44,440 bases of DNA, taken from positions 1 through 44,440 of the forward strand of contig CAJMSX010000028.1 of assembly GCA_905216195.1 (NCBI GenBank). The letters run 5' to 3'. The notes beneath the pieces were generated by a model. It worked only from the letters and a program-made list of their open reading frames with translations, did no database searches and was not told where the DNA came from. Shown here piece after piece: positions 17,938 through 27,946 of the stretch. Position 1 is the first letter of the stretch; each line of letters starts with the position of its first letter. The DNA is from an uncultured bacterium. GTDB taxonomy: Bacteria > Bacteroidota > Bacteroidia > Bacteroidales > Marinifilaceae. The position numbers and the translations under genes are program-made.

Positions 17938-20247
17938 TTATTCCGATTTCAAGGCATTTACCGGATTTTCCGAAGCAGCCTTCACGCTTTGCCAACCCAC
18001 CATCAAAGCCGCCACCGCAAACGCAATCAATCCCGCGCCCGCAAACAGCCACGCATTGAGATCGACACGGTAAGGAAAATCCTGCAACCATTTACTCATG
18101 ACATACCAGGCCAACGGGCAAGCGGCCACAAAAGCCAGCAAAATCCATTTCATAAAACTATTCATTAGCATACTCAATATTTCGCCTACCGTGGCCCCGT
18201 TCACCCGGCGGATCCCGATTTCCTTAATACGCTGCTGGATAAAATAAGTAGCCATAGCCAATATTCCCATCATACACAAGATAATAGCCAACGTAGAAAA
18301 ATAACCGATCAACCGCGCCGTGCGGGCATTGTCCTCATACCAGGCATTGATCGTCTGGTCCATAAAACCAGCTTCGAAAGGCTGTTCATGAATAAAACGG
18401 CTGTAAGTACGTTTAATTTCGTCGAAAGTAGTCGCCGGATTTTGAGGAGAAACCTTAATCAATATCTTCCAAGGGTATTCATCCGGTTGCAAAGCGGAAA
18501 TAAACACCGGACACATCTGCGAAGTAAGAGCCCGGATATGAAAATCTTTTACAATTCCCAGTACGGGCAGTTTTTCCTCGTAATGCATAAATGTTTCCGG
18601 TACTCCCTGGGCCTCGATCGATTTCACCGCCGTTTCATTCAGCCAGACCCCTTTCGGATCGTAAGCGACTCCGGTGGGAGTGATCCGGATATCAAGCATA
18701 TGGAAAAAGTTGGAATCTACTTTGAGCTGCTGAAAGCTAATTTGTTTTCCCGTTCCCGCATAGTTCGTCATCGTCTGGTTATTCCCACCGTCCATAGGCG
18801 TACCCTGGACATAAGAGACGATTTTCACCCCGGGAATCTGCGTCAATTCACTCCGTAAAGCATCTTTCTGCTCAGCGGAAATTTTATTTTTAAGCCATAC
18901 CACATTTTCTTTATCGAAGCCCAATTTGTAATTCCGCATAAAATCCGTTTGTTTCCAGATCACCAGGGTACAGATGATCAAAGTAATCGCCACCCCATAC
19001 TGAAAAGAAATCAAAACCTTGCTGTACACCCCTTTCGTCTTTTTCCGGAAAGCCCCTTTCACCACTTCCACCGGATTGAAACGGGTAATGACAAAGGCAG
19101 GAACCAAACCGGCAATCACTCCGATTAAAGCAATGGCAAGGATGATTCCCAGCAAAGTGTAAGGCGTCAGGTGTTGGGATAAAACCAAATGCGTCTCCAA
19201 CAAATTATTAAACCACGGAAGCACCAGGGCCGATATGATACAGGCCAGGATAAAAGCGGCAAAACAGAGGGTTACCGACTCGCTAACAAACTGCACGAAT
19301 AAAGTCCGGTTGTTGCTCCCCAATAACTTCTTTACCGCCGATTCTTTGGCCCGGAAACTCGCACGTGCCACCGAAAGGTTGTTGTAATTGATTAAAGATA
19401 AGATGAGGATGACGCCCACTATCGCCATTAAAACCGTCACAAAGATCCGGCTGTTGTGATGTGTTGCGGAAGAGGACCACTTATCGCTCCAATACACCTC
19501 TTTTAAAGGCTCCAGCAAAAATTCCTTCCGGTAATTGTCCCGGTACATCCAGAAATCCTTCTTTAAGTAGTCGAGCATCTGCGACTGTTTGGCCTGCAGA
19601 TCGCCTCCCGCCCGTTCCAGCAAATAGGTTCCGAAAGCCGAACTGTTGTTGTTTCCGATCCAGTCGGGATTCATAGTTGCAAAATTGAGCAGAACATCGC
19701 ACGCATTGAAATGCGTATTCTCCGGAAAATCCTTTACGACTCCGACGATCGTCCAGCCGGCATCTCCATTCAGATTCAAATCCTTTCCCACGGGGGATTC
19801 ATTACCGAACATCTTCCGGGCAAAAGAAAGACTGAGTACAACTTCGTTTTTTCCCTGAAACGGCCTTCCCTCCAGCAGCGGGAAAGAAAACATATCGAAA
19901 AAAGAAGTATCTACGAATAAGCCGTCAAAAGCGACTTTGCTTCCTGCCAGACTGACCGCATAATTATTACGTCCGCTATATATCCGGGTATAGGCTTCTA
20001 TATCCGGAAAAGCATCCTTCAATGACCCTCCCACCAAAGCTCCCCAGGTAGTTGCATCCTCCGACGCCATCCGGTAAATCCGGTCTTGATTTACCTGAAA
20101 AGCATCTACCGATAATTCCTGCCGGATGTAAACACTCAATAGAATTACAAACGTCAGGGAAACTGCAAATCCCATTACCGTAATCCCGGAATACAGTTTA
20201 TTACGACGTAAACTTCTGATAAATACTTTAAAATCGGAAAAATTCAT
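17938..20247 (-). CDS. P11: FtsX/MacB-type ABC permease, mosaic of P10-like and P12-like parts
   Basis: This 769-residue permease has span 1 at about 20-42, coupling motifs RAKESAVKKLLGSN and KEIGIRRVNGA, and ends in NPVNALKSE. From about residue 163 to the end it is identical in protein to P10, while its first 33 residues are identical to P12. Residues 34-160 resemble P10 in most places, but the stretch FQGKNEVVLSLSFARKMFGN matches P12. It is therefore a mosaic made by recombination between neighbouring paralogues. It has its own promoter, enhancer pair and terminator, so it is probably monocistronic. Confidence 0.92.
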   Translation of the reverse strand: MNFSDFKVFIRSLRRNKLYSGITVMGFAVSLTFVILLSVYIRQELSVDAFQVNQDRIYRMASEDATTWGALVGGSLKDAFPDIEAYTRIYSGRNNYAVSLAGSKVAFDGLFVDTSFFDMFSFPLLEGRPFQGKNEVVLSLSFARKMFGNESPVGKDLNLNGDAGWTIVGVVKDFPENTHFNACDVLLNFATMNPDWIGNNNSSAFGTYLLERAGGDLQAKQSQMLDYLKKDFWMYRDNYRKEFLLEPLKEVYWSDKWSSSATHHNSRIFVTVLMAIVGVILILSLINYNNLSVARASFRAKESAVKKLLGSNNRTLFVQFVSESVTLCFAAFILACIISALVLPWFNNLLETHLVLSQHLTPYTLLGIILAIALIGVIAGLVPAFVITRFNPVEVVKGAFRKKTKGVYSKVLISFQYGVAITLIICTLVIWKQTDFMRNYKLGFDKENVVWLKNKISAEQKDALRSELTQIPGVKIVSYVQGTPMDGGNNQTMTNYAGTGKQISFQQLKVDSNFFHMLDIRITPTGVAYDPKGVWLNETAVKSIEAQGVPETFMHYEEKLPVLGIVKDFHIRALTSQMCPVFISALQPDEYPWKILIKVSPQNPATTFDEIKRTYSRFIHEQPFEAGFMDQTINAWYEDNARTARLIGYFSTLAIILCMMGILAMATYFIQQRIKEIGIRRVNGATVGEILSMLMNSFMKWILLAFVAACPLAWYVMSKWLQDFPYRVDLNAWLFAGAGLIAFAVAALMVGWQSVKAASENPVNALKSE

Positions 20248-20287
20248 AATCTTTTCTTTTTTAAATAGGGTATACTGACAGACAGGC

Positions 20288-20303
20288 TACAATTTATATG
20301 CCA
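20288..20303 (-). promoter_or_regulatory. Sigma-54 type promoter of P11
   Basis: The - strand reads TGGCATATAAATTGTA; leader to ATG 20247 is about 30 nt. Confidence 0.78.
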
Positions 20304-20358
20304 ATACAAATAAATGTTTAAATATCAATATATTAACGCTAATCAAAAAAAGGAAATG

Positions 20359-20396
20359 TGTCTGTTTTTTTGACAGGATTGTCTAATTTTTTTACC
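20359..20396. promoter_or_regulatory. Paired 17-bp enhancer-type dyads upstream of P11
   Basis: Sites TGTCTGTTTTTTTGACA (20359-20375) and TGTCTAATTTTTTTACC (20380-20396). Starts are 21 bp apart, and the proximal site is 55 bp from the -24 edge. Confidence 0.75.
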
Positions 20397-20445
20397 GGAT
20401 GACACGTAAAAAGAGGCTCCCCCATCCTTTCCGCCTATAAAAATA

Positions 20446-20471
20446 GCTTCCCGGATTGCCGTCCGGGAAGC
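20446..20471 (-). terminator. Rho-independent terminator after P10
   Basis: Same 10-bp stem and T-rich tail as at 17831-17856, about 80 nt past the P10 stop codon. Confidence 0.88.
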
Positions 20472-20552
20472 CAACTGTACACTTAAAAATTAACTGAAGG
20501 ATTACGCCACGGTCCCCAAAAAGGAGATTTCCAAACAGGCGCTCCGCATATC

Positions 20553-22856
20553 TTATTCCGATTTCAAGGCATTTACCGGATTTTCCGAAGCAGCCTTCAC
20601 GCTTTGCCAACCCACCATCAAAGCCGCCACCGCAAACGCAATCAATCCCGCGCCCGCAAACAGCCACGCATTGAGATCGACACGGTAAGGAAAATCCTGC
20701 AACCATTTACTCATGACATACCAGGCCAACGGGCAAGCGGCCACAAAAGCCAGCAAAATCCATTTCATAAAACTATTCATTAGCATACTCAATATTTCGC
20801 CTACCGTGGCCCCGTTCACCCGGCGGATCCCGATTTCCTTAATACGCTGCTGGATAAAATAAGTAGCCATAGCCAATATTCCCATCATACACAAGATAAT
20901 AGCCAACGTAGAAAAATAACCGATCAACCGCGCCGTGCGGGCATTGTCCTCATACCAGGCATTGATCGTCTGGTCCATAAAACCAGCTTCGAAAGGCTGT
21001 TCATGAATAAAACGGCTGTAAGTACGTTTAATTTCGTCGAAAGTAGTCGCCGGATTTTGAGGAGAAACCTTAATCAATATCTTCCAAGGGTATTCATCCG
21101 GTTGCAAAGCGGAAATAAACACCGGACACATCTGCGAAGTAAGAGCCCGGATATGAAAATCTTTTACAATTCCCAGTACGGGCAGTTTTTCCTCGTAATG
21201 CATAAATGTTTCCGGTACTCCCTGGGCCTCGATCGATTTCACCGCCGTTTCATTCAGCCAGACCCCTTTCGGATCGTAAGCGACTCCGGTGGGAGTGATC
21301 CGGATATCAAGCATATGGAAAAAGTTGGAATCTACTTTGAGCTGCTGAAAGCTAATTTGTTTTCCCGTTCCCGCATAGTTCGTCATCGTCTGGTTATTCC
21401 CACCGTCCATAGGCGTACCCTGGACATAAGAGACGATTTTCACCCCGGGAATCTGCGTCAATTCACTCCGTAAAGCATCTTTCTGCTCAGCGGAAATTTT
21501 ATTTTTAAGCCATACCACATTTTCTTTATCGAAGCCCAATTTGTAATTCCGCATAAAATCCGTTTGTTTCCAGATCACCAGGGTACAGATGATCAAAGTA
21601 ATCGCCACCCCATACTGAAAAGAAATCAAAACCTTGCTGTACACCCCTTTCGTCTTTTTCCGGAAAGCCCCTTTCACCACTTCCACCGGATTGAAACGGG
21701 TAATGACAAAGGCAGGAACCAAACCGGCAATCACTCCGATTAAAGCAATGGCAAGGATGATTCCCAGCAAAGTGTAAGGCGTCAGGTGTTGGGATAAAAC
21801 CAAATGCGTCTCCAACAAATTATTAAACCACGGAAGCACCAGGGCCGATATGATACAGGCCAGGATAAAAGCGGCAAAACAGAGGGTTACCGACTCGCTA
21901 ACAAACTGCACGAATAAAGTCCGGTTGTTGCTCCCCAATAACTTCTTTACCGCCGATTCTTTGGCCCGGAAACTCGCACGTGCCACCGAAAGGTTGTTGT
22001 AATTGATTAAAGATAAGATGAGGATGACGCCCACTATCGCCATTAAAACCGTCACAAAGATCCGGCTGTTGTGATGTGTTGCGGAAGAGGACCACTTATC
22101 GCTCCAATACACCTCTTTTAAAGGCTCCAGCAAAAATTCCTTCCGGTAATTGTCCCGGTACATCCAGAAATCCTTCTTTAAGTAGTCGAGCATCTGCGAC
22201 TGTTTGGCCTGCAGATCGCCTCCCGCCCGTTCCAGCAAATAGGTTCCGAAAGCCGAACTGTTGTTGTTTCCGATCCAGTCGGGATTCATAGTTGCAAAAT
22301 TGAGCAGAACATCGCACGCATTGAAATGCGTATTCTCCGGAAAATCCTTTACGACTCCGACGATCGTCCAGCCGGCATTTCCGTTCAGATTTAAATCTTT
22401 CCCCAAAGGCGATTCTTCCCCGAACATTTTCCGGCCGAACGAAACACTTACCACCGCTTCATTTTTCGCCTGAAACGGCCTTCCCTCCAGCAGCGGAAAA
22501 GAAAACATATCGAAAAAAGAAGTATCTACGAATAAGCCGTCAAAAACGATTTTACTTCCTGCCGGACTGACCGCATAACTGTCGCTTCCGCTGTACACCC
22601 GGGTATACGCTTCAATGTCCGGAAAAGCCGCCTCCAACGACCCTCCCACCAAAGCTCCCCAGGTAGCCGCATCCTCCCCCACCATCCGGTAAATCCGGTC
22701 TCGATTTACCTGGAAAGCATCCACCGATAATTCCTGCCGGATGTAAATACTCAGTAAAATTACAAAGGTCAGCGAAATAGCAAAACCTCCTACCGTAATA
22801 CCCGTATACAATTTATTCCGCAACAAATTCCGCAAGAAAAGTTTTAAATGGTTCAT
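20553..22856 (-). CDS. P10: FtsX/MacB-type ABC permease
   Basis: This 767-residue permease starts MNHLKLFLRNLLRNKLYTG with span 1 at about 19-41. It has periplasmic domain 1 to about 270, coupling motif RAKESAVKKLLGSN, periplasmic domain 2 at about 450-645, KEIGIRRVNGA and three last spans, and ends in NPVNALKSE. Residues after about 161 are identical to P11, whereas residues 1-160 differ at many positions, mostly in the membrane-distal part of periplasmic domain 1. It has its own sigma-54 promoter 33 bp before the ATG and a terminator after the stop, so it is probably monocistronic. Confidence 0.92.
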   Translation of the reverse strand: MNHLKLFLRNLLRNKLYTGITVGGFAISLTFVILLSIYIRQELSVDAFQVNRDRIYRMVGEDAATWGALVGGSLEAAFPDIEAYTRVYSGSDSYAVSPAGSKIVFDGLFVDTSFFDMFSFPLLEGRPFQAKNEAVVSVSFGRKMFGEESPLGKDLNLNGNAGWTIVGVVKDFPENTHFNACDVLLNFATMNPDWIGNNNSSAFGTYLLERAGGDLQAKQSQMLDYLKKDFWMYRDNYRKEFLLEPLKEVYWSDKWSSSATHHNSRIFVTVLMAIVGVILILSLINYNNLSVARASFRAKESAVKKLLGSNNRTLFVQFVSESVTLCFAAFILACIISALVLPWFNNLLETHLVLSQHLTPYTLLGIILAIALIGVIAGLVPAFVITRFNPVEVVKGAFRKKTKGVYSKVLISFQYGVAITLIICTLVIWKQTDFMRNYKLGFDKENVVWLKNKISAEQKDALRSELTQIPGVKIVSYVQGTPMDGGNNQTMTNYAGTGKQISFQQLKVDSNFFHMLDIRITPTGVAYDPKGVWLNETAVKSIEAQGVPETFMHYEEKLPVLGIVKDFHIRALTSQMCPVFISALQPDEYPWKILIKVSPQNPATTFDEIKRTYSRFIHEQPFEAGFMDQTINAWYEDNARTARLIGYFSTLAIILCMMGILAMATYFIQQRIKEIGIRRVNGATVGEILSMLMNSFMKWILLAFVAACPLAWYVMSKWLQDFPYRVDLNAWLFAGAGLIAFAVAALMVGWQSVKAASENPVNALKSE

Positions 22857-22888
22857 AGTTCAAAATAAAGTTTTTGTTTTACATTTTT

Positions 22889-22904
22889 GACAATTTTCGT
22901 GCCA
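22889..22904 (-). promoter_or_regulatory. Sigma-54 type promoter of P10
   Basis: The - strand reads TGGCACGAAAATTGTC, the closest match in the window to the -24 half (TGGCACG). The leader to ATG 22856 is only about 22 nt. Confidence 0.8.
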
Positions 22905-22959
22905 AATCATATATCACACTCACTATCACTAAAATAACCCATTCAATTTTCAAATACTA

Positions 22960-22997
22960 TGTATAATTTCTAGACACTTTTGTCTAATTTTTTAACC
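22960..22997. promoter_or_regulatory. Paired 17-bp enhancer-type dyads upstream of P10
   Basis: Sites TGTATAATTTCTAGACA (22960-22976) and TGTCTAATTTTTTAACC (22981-22997). Starts are 21 bp apart, and the proximal site is 55 bp from the -24 edge. Confidence 0.75.
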
Positions 22998-23030
22998 TTA
23001 TCTTTAGTCCTTTCCCTCCATTTCCCCGAG

Positions 23031-25421
23031 CTATTCATCCTTTAGCGCATCTACCGGATTGACGGTAGCCGCCCGCCAAGTCTGCCAGCTAGCGATGGAT
23101 ACCACTAAAGCGATGCTGACACCTACGTCGGCTATAAATACCCACCCATCCACCGTAGTCCGGTAAGCAAAACCCTGTAGCCAGGAAAGCATGGCATAAT
23201 AGGCGAGGGGTATACCGATCAGACAGGCCGCCGTCATTTTCAATACAAAATTCCGGTTGAGCAAACTAACCACTTGCATTTCCGTCGCCCCACTGATTTT
23301 ACGCATAGCGATTTCCTTGGTCCGGCTTTCGGCCACGAACATGGAAAAGGCAAAAATTCCCATTCCGGAAATAAGGATAGCCACGAGGGTCAGGATGTTG
23401 ATCATTTTTACCAAGGCTATATCCCGTACATATAAATCGGAATAGCTATACTCTGTATATTGGAACATCATGCCCGGATAATTCTTCTTGAAGTAGTTTC
23501 GGAGGTAATCGATGACCGCCTGACGTTCTCCCTCCCGGTAACGAATACTTAAATTAGAGTCGAAACCCACCAGATCGGCACCGATCATCACCGGTTTCAC
23601 CGGCTGATACAAAGACTGATAGTGAAAATCATCCACCACTCCCACCACCGACAGGACGGAGGGGCCGTAATGGAGAATTGTACCGACCGGATTTTTCAAT
23701 CCCAGTTCCTGAACCATTTTCCGGTTAATGACCACCTCTCCCAGCTCTACGGATCCGGAGAAAACACCCCTCGTTTTTTTCTGCCGGTAATTCCGCCCTT
23801 CCAGCAAACGCATCCGGTAAGTTCGCAAATAAGAAGTATCCCCCAGCAAAGCCGAAGATCTTATTCGGTGATTCGGCTTTTCCACCTCGTATACATCGTA
23901 CATCACCCAGTTTCCGATAGGCAGGGGACGACCGTTACTGACGGCAACCACAGCCGGATTCTTCAACAACTCCTCTTTTACCGGCCCGGCCCCCACCCCA
24001 GTAAGGGGCCATTCTACACACAATACATTCCGGTTATCGAAGCCCATCGGTTTCTCTCGGATATAATGCATCTGCTTCACCAACACGACCGAGGCAAACA
24101 ACAACCCGCAAAAAATACACATTTGTCCGATCAACAGCCATTGCTTCAGGTCGAAAAAACCGGAAGGCGAATCTATGGTGCGTTTAATTCCCGACCGGTC
24201 TAAACGTCTCAACATCCAGCCGGATAAAAAATACCCCACTCCGGCTACAAAACCGACCATCAAGATTCCGAATACAACCCATTCTCCCGTGGTCACACTT
24301 AAAGCATAAATATACCGGGGAGAAATAATCTCCACGAAATGAGGGTACAACATAAAAAAGAGCGTGACCGCCACGCCTAAAGCCAGGACGGCATGTACGG
24401 CAATTTCCGTGAGAATTTGACGCCTCATACTAGGGTTTCCGGCTCCGAAACAACGCTGAATCGCAAACACGGCCGCACTTTTGTGCAATTGTGCCATTTT
24501 AATCATCAGGTAATTGCAAGAAGCCAGAAACAGAATCAACAAAGCAATACCTCCCAATATATAATTAAAACGGGAAGAACCGTAACGGAAGACGTCTTCG
24601 TAGTCCCGTATATGTCCCGACTTCAAATACATTTCCCGCAACGGCTGTAAGCGAACGACTTTTTTCCGTTTCTTTTCATATTCGGAATACCGCCCCTCCA
24701 TAACCGGTATTTCTTTCTCCACGGCGGAGACATCCGCTTGCGGTTCCAACTCCAGCAAAGCGGTAAGAGCATTTCCGGCACCATATACATACGTAGACTC
24801 GATTTGTCTGAAATCCAGCAAAATGTCCGCCTGAAGGGAAGAACGGGCCGGGAAGTCTTTCATGAGAGCAACCACCTGATAATTCATATCCTCGGGTTCA
24901 TCCGGGTAGCGAAGCGTGAGTATCTTGCCTACCGCCGGTTCGTCTCCGAAATATTTTCGGGCGACCCGTTCCGATACAACCGCCCAGGCCGGGCTCGTTT
25001 CCGAATTGACCTCTCCTGCGATCAGGGGAAAACTCAACACTTTAAAAAACTGCGGATCGGTATAAATACATTGTTCTTCGGGAAAAAACTCTCCGGTCTC
25101 TTCATTTTTTACCAAAAAGGTCTGGGGAGCTACCAAGCGCACGTAATCCTTTACTCCGGGAATTTCCTTTTTGGCATTTTCTGCCATAGGGCTACAAAAG
25201 TCGGTAGCCCAATAATCGTATCCCCCACTTTGATGGGTAATCCGGTAAATGTGTTCTCCTCCGGTATGAAAACGGTCGGTCCTCCATTCCCCAACGACAT
25301 AGCTGTATATCAACAAAATCACTGTAAAAGCGATAGCTAAACCGCCCATGTTAATAAACGTATAAATCCGGCTTCTGTAAAATTTCCGGACAACCCATTT
25401 CAAATCCTCCTTGTACATCAT
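23031..25421 (-). CDS. P9: FtsX/MacB-type ABC permease (P8 group)
   Basis: This 796-residue permease has span 1 at about 19-41 (FINMGGLAIAFTVILLIYSYV). The first coupling motif is divergent, AVFAIQRCFGAGN, and the second is KEIAMRKISGA; both differ from the usual KEIGIRKVNGA. It ends in WQTWRAATVNPVDALKDE. It pairs with P8 by these CFGAGN motifs and by the acidic DALKDE/DVLRGE ends. The 63-bp gap to P8 has no promoter, so it is probably the last gene of the P5-P9 unit; I see no terminator after it. ATG 25421 and the adjacent ATG 25418 are equally possible starts. Confidence 0.92.
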   Translation of the reverse strand: MMYKEDLKWVVRKFYRSRIYTFINMGGLAIAFTVILLIYSYVVGEWRTDRFHTGGEHIYRITHQSGGYDYWATDFCSPMAENAKKEIPGVKDYVRLVAPQTFLVKNEETGEFFPEEQCIYTDPQFFKVLSFPLIAGEVNSETSPAWAVVSERVARKYFGDEPAVGKILTLRYPDEPEDMNYQVVALMKDFPARSSLQADILLDFRQIESTYVYGAGNALTALLELEPQADVSAVEKEIPVMEGRYSEYEKKRKKVVRLQPLREMYLKSGHIRDYEDVFRYGSSRFNYILGGIALLILFLASCNYLMIKMAQLHKSAAVFAIQRCFGAGNPSMRRQILTEIAVHAVLALGVAVTLFFMLYPHFVEIISPRYIYALSVTTGEWVVFGILMVGFVAGVGYFLSGWMLRRLDRSGIKRTIDSPSGFFDLKQWLLIGQMCIFCGLLFASVVLVKQMHYIREKPMGFDNRNVLCVEWPLTGVGAGPVKEELLKNPAVVAVSNGRPLPIGNWVMYDVYEVEKPNHRIRSSALLGDTSYLRTYRMRLLEGRNYRQKKTRGVFSGSVELGEVVINRKMVQELGLKNPVGTILHYGPSVLSVVGVVDDFHYQSLYQPVKPVMIGADLVGFDSNLSIRYREGERQAVIDYLRNYFKKNYPGMMFQYTEYSYSDLYVRDIALVKMINILTLVAILISGMGIFAFSMFVAESRTKEIAMRKISGATEMQVVSLLNRNFVLKMTAACLIGIPLAYYAMLSWLQGFAYRTTVDGWVFIADVGVSIALVVSIASWQTWRAATVNPVDALKDE

Positions 25422-25484
25422 TCATCAGTTAAAGCATTCCACATTTTTTCTATTTTTTATATCGAAAGAGTCGCCGAACAAAGC

Positions 25485-27893
25485 TCACTCTCCCCGCAGC
25501 ACATCCACCGGATTGACGGTAGCCGCTTTCCAGACCTGCCAGGTGATGATAGCCGATACCAAGATAACGGAAACCGCCAAGACAAAAACATATACTCCTA
25601 TATCCGGTTCTGCTTTATAAGCAAAACCTTCCAACCATTTCTTCATCATATAACCGGCTATCGGCAGCCCGATTCCTCCGGCCAATAAAACCCGCCTTAT
25701 AAAATCCCGGTTCAGCAAGCCGATAATCTGCCATTCCCCCGCCCCGTTTACTTTCCGTAAAGCGACCTCTTTTTTCCGGCTTTCGGCCATAAACATGGAA
25801 AAAGCCAAAATACCCATTCCGCTGATTAAAACAGCGATCAGCGTAAACCCGTGAATCAGTTTTGCCAAAGCGAGATCTTTTTCGTAAATCCGGGAATAAT
25901 CGTATTCCTGGTAAGAAAAAACTGCCTGCTGAAATTTTTCTTTATAACACTTTTCCAGGTATTTCGTAACCTCAGCCCGCTTTCCCTCCCGGTAACGCAA
26001 CACCACCGAAGCGCTTATAAAAGGCATGTCGTAAACGATATACATCGGTTTTACCGATTCGTATAAAGGTAAAAAATGAAAGTCGTCCACAATACCGACA
26101 ATGCGAAACCGGAAATGCCCGTTTTTCTGGCGTAAGACCGCGCCCAACGGATTCTTCAAACCCAACTGCCCGACAAATTTGCGGTTTACCAGAATTTCGG
26201 GACATTTTCCCGAACGGACTTCGAAAAATTTCTCCAAATCTGCCGGATAACTCGCCGGATCGATGTTCCTTCCTTCCGTGATGCGGATGCGGTAAGCATC
26301 TGCAAAAAAAGCATCTCCATGAATCATATAAGCCTCTATGCCGTTCTCCGGATCTTGTACGGACGACAGGATTTCCGGATCCTCTCCCATCAACGGAAGT
26401 TCCGCACCGTTACTCACGGACAAAATATCGGCATGCCGCATCAATTCCGTACGAAGCACCTCCATATTCAAATGCCGGTCATACCAACCGAACCTCAGGA
26501 TATGCTCCGTATCAAATCCCAACTGTTTTTTTCTGACAAAATCCATCTGCCGGATCAACACGACCGAACAACAGAGGAGGCTACAAAAAATACAAATTTG
26601 TACAACCGATAGCACGTTACGGATATCCCAGCCTTTAGCGGGAGGACGAAGGGCGGTCAGAATACCGCTGTGATTCAGCCGTTTCCTCATGTAAAAAGAC
26701 AGCAAAACGGCCATGCCTCCGACAAAAAAGAACAACAGCAACAGGAAACAAAGGGCTTCGCCCAGCGAAAAAGCAAGGGCATAAGGAAACCGGGGAGAAA
26801 TGATACGGATAAAATAGGGATGCAGAAAAGAAGTCAGCACCCCTGTCAAAAGAAGTGCGATCCCTACGTGTAAGCCGGTTTCCAGAAACATCTGCCAGCG
26901 TAAATCACCATTCCCCGCCCCGAAACAGCGTTGGACGGCTAAACCCGTAACGTTGCGGCTCAAACGGGCGATTTTGATCAGAAGATAGTTACAGGAAGCC
27001 AGTATGAGAATCAATAAAGTAATACCGCATAAAAGGACATTCCACCGCCTGGACCCATGAGGCATATCTTCCCGGACATGTCCGGAATAAAAATAGATAT
27101 CCTGTAAGGGCTGTAAAGCCGCTTTTCGTTCGGAAGCCTTGATCCAGGAATAATTTTTTTCGACAATGCGGGGAATCCCGGCCTCTATCTGAGATACATC
27201 CGCCCCAGGTTCCAACTGAAAATACGTATAAACCCCATGCATGCCCCAACTGTCGAATCTCGTCCGTTCGGCATAGGAAAAATCGGCAATCACATCTGCC
27301 TGCAAAGTCGAAGCGGCCGGAAAATCCCGCACAATGCCGACCACATGAAATTCCCGGCCTTTATCTTCCTCCTGCAACGAACTTTTCAATACCAGAATCT
27401 CTCCCACCGGATCTTTTCCACCGAAATAACGGGAGGCCGCCTTTTCGGTCAGCACAACCCAATCGGGAGCTTCATTTTCTTCCAGCTTCCCGCTTACAAA
27501 AGGAAAAGAAAATACCTGAAAAAAAGACTTATCGGTATACAGACAACGGATTTTTCCGGAGGAAGCCGGATCCCCCACTTTTTTCAGGAGCCAGCTCTCC
27601 GGCTGATACACCCGGACATAGTTCTTTATCGCCGGAAATTCTGCCTGAGTATAAGGAGCGGTAGGAGCGGAAGTCCAGGAACTCCATTCGGTGGAATAGT
27701 CCGGTTTCATTATCAAACGGTATATATGCTTTCCATTTCGGTGAAACCGATCCGTCTTCCATTCTTTAACTACATGGGTGTAGATCAGCAATACCGCAGT
27801 CAGGGCTATAGCCAAACCGGCGATATTGATGACGGTATAGATCCGGTTCCGTACCAACCGCCGAAAAATCGGTTTGATATACTTTCGATACAT
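25485..27893 (-). CDS. P8: FtsX/MacB-type ABC permease (P9 group)
   Basis: From the ATG at 27893 this is an 802-residue permease. An ATG four codons upstream (27905) exists, but GGGGAGAG lies directly before 27893 as a ribosome site, and MYRKYIKPIF aligns with the start of P9. Span 1 is at about 18-40. Coupling motifs are GLAVQRCFGAGN and KEVALRKVNGA, and the end is WKAATVNPVDVLRGE. The first periplasmic domain is distinct from the P5-P7 group next door. The gap to P7 is 53 bp without a promoter, so co-transcription is likely. Confidence 0.92.
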   Translation of the reverse strand: MYRKYIKPIFRRLVRNRIYTVINIAGLAIALTAVLLIYTHVVKEWKTDRFHRNGKHIYRLIMKPDYSTEWSSWTSAPTAPYTQAEFPAIKNYVRVYQPESWLLKKVGDPASSGKIRCLYTDKSFFQVFSFPFVSGKLEENEAPDWVVLTEKAASRYFGGKDPVGEILVLKSSLQEEDKGREFHVVGIVRDFPAASTLQADVIADFSYAERTRFDSWGMHGVYTYFQLEPGADVSQIEAGIPRIVEKNYSWIKASERKAALQPLQDIYFYSGHVREDMPHGSRRWNVLLCGITLLILILASCNYLLIKIARLSRNVTGLAVQRCFGAGNGDLRWQMFLETGLHVGIALLLTGVLTSFLHPYFIRIISPRFPYALAFSLGEALCFLLLLFFFVGGMAVLLSFYMRKRLNHSGILTALRPPAKGWDIRNVLSVVQICIFCSLLCCSVVLIRQMDFVRKKQLGFDTEHILRFGWYDRHLNMEVLRTELMRHADILSVSNGAELPLMGEDPEILSSVQDPENGIEAYMIHGDAFFADAYRIRITEGRNIDPASYPADLEKFFEVRSGKCPEILVNRKFVGQLGLKNPLGAVLRQKNGHFRFRIVGIVDDFHFLPLYESVKPMYIVYDMPFISASVVLRYREGKRAEVTKYLEKCYKEKFQQAVFSYQEYDYSRIYEKDLALAKLIHGFTLIAVLISGMGILAFSMFMAESRKKEVALRKVNGAGEWQIIGLLNRDFIRRVLLAGGIGLPIAGYMMKKWLEGFAYKAEPDIGVYVFVLAVSVILVSAIITWQVWKAATVNPVDVLRGE

Positions 27894-27946
27894 TTCTCTC
27901 CCCATTTGGTAAATTCGCCGTTTTAGTCTGCGGTCCTCGGTTTGTT

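Larger units (their letters stand above)
17534..19763. repeat. 2230-bp direct repeat, copy 1
   Basis: By eye this is identical to 20149-22378 at a constant offset of 2615 bp. It covers the 3' part of P11 (about residue 163 to the stop), the P11-P12 intergenic region with terminator, enhancer pair and sigma-54 promoter, and the first 33 codons of P12. Both edges fall inside coding sequence and there are no terminal inverted repeats, so it is a recombination tract, not an insertion element. Identity was read by eye and needs an alignment. Confidence 0.9.
20149..22378. repeat. 2230-bp direct repeat, copy 2
   Basis: This is the partner of 17534-19763. It covers the 3' part of P10, the P10-P11 intergenic control region and the first 33 codons of P11. 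Because the copies end inside two different genes, an unequal crossover or conversion between P10-like and P12-like ancestors would explain P11. Confidence 0.9.

Noticed and set aside
17777..18091. 104-codon frame repeated exactly at 20392-20706
   Set aside because: The duplication comes from the 2230-bp repeat; the frame overlaps the permease 3' end and terminator in another frame.
17534..22378. Insertion sequence or composite transposon as cause of the large repeat
   Set aside because: No transposase gene, no terminal inverted repeats and no target duplication; the edges fall inside homologous permease genes.
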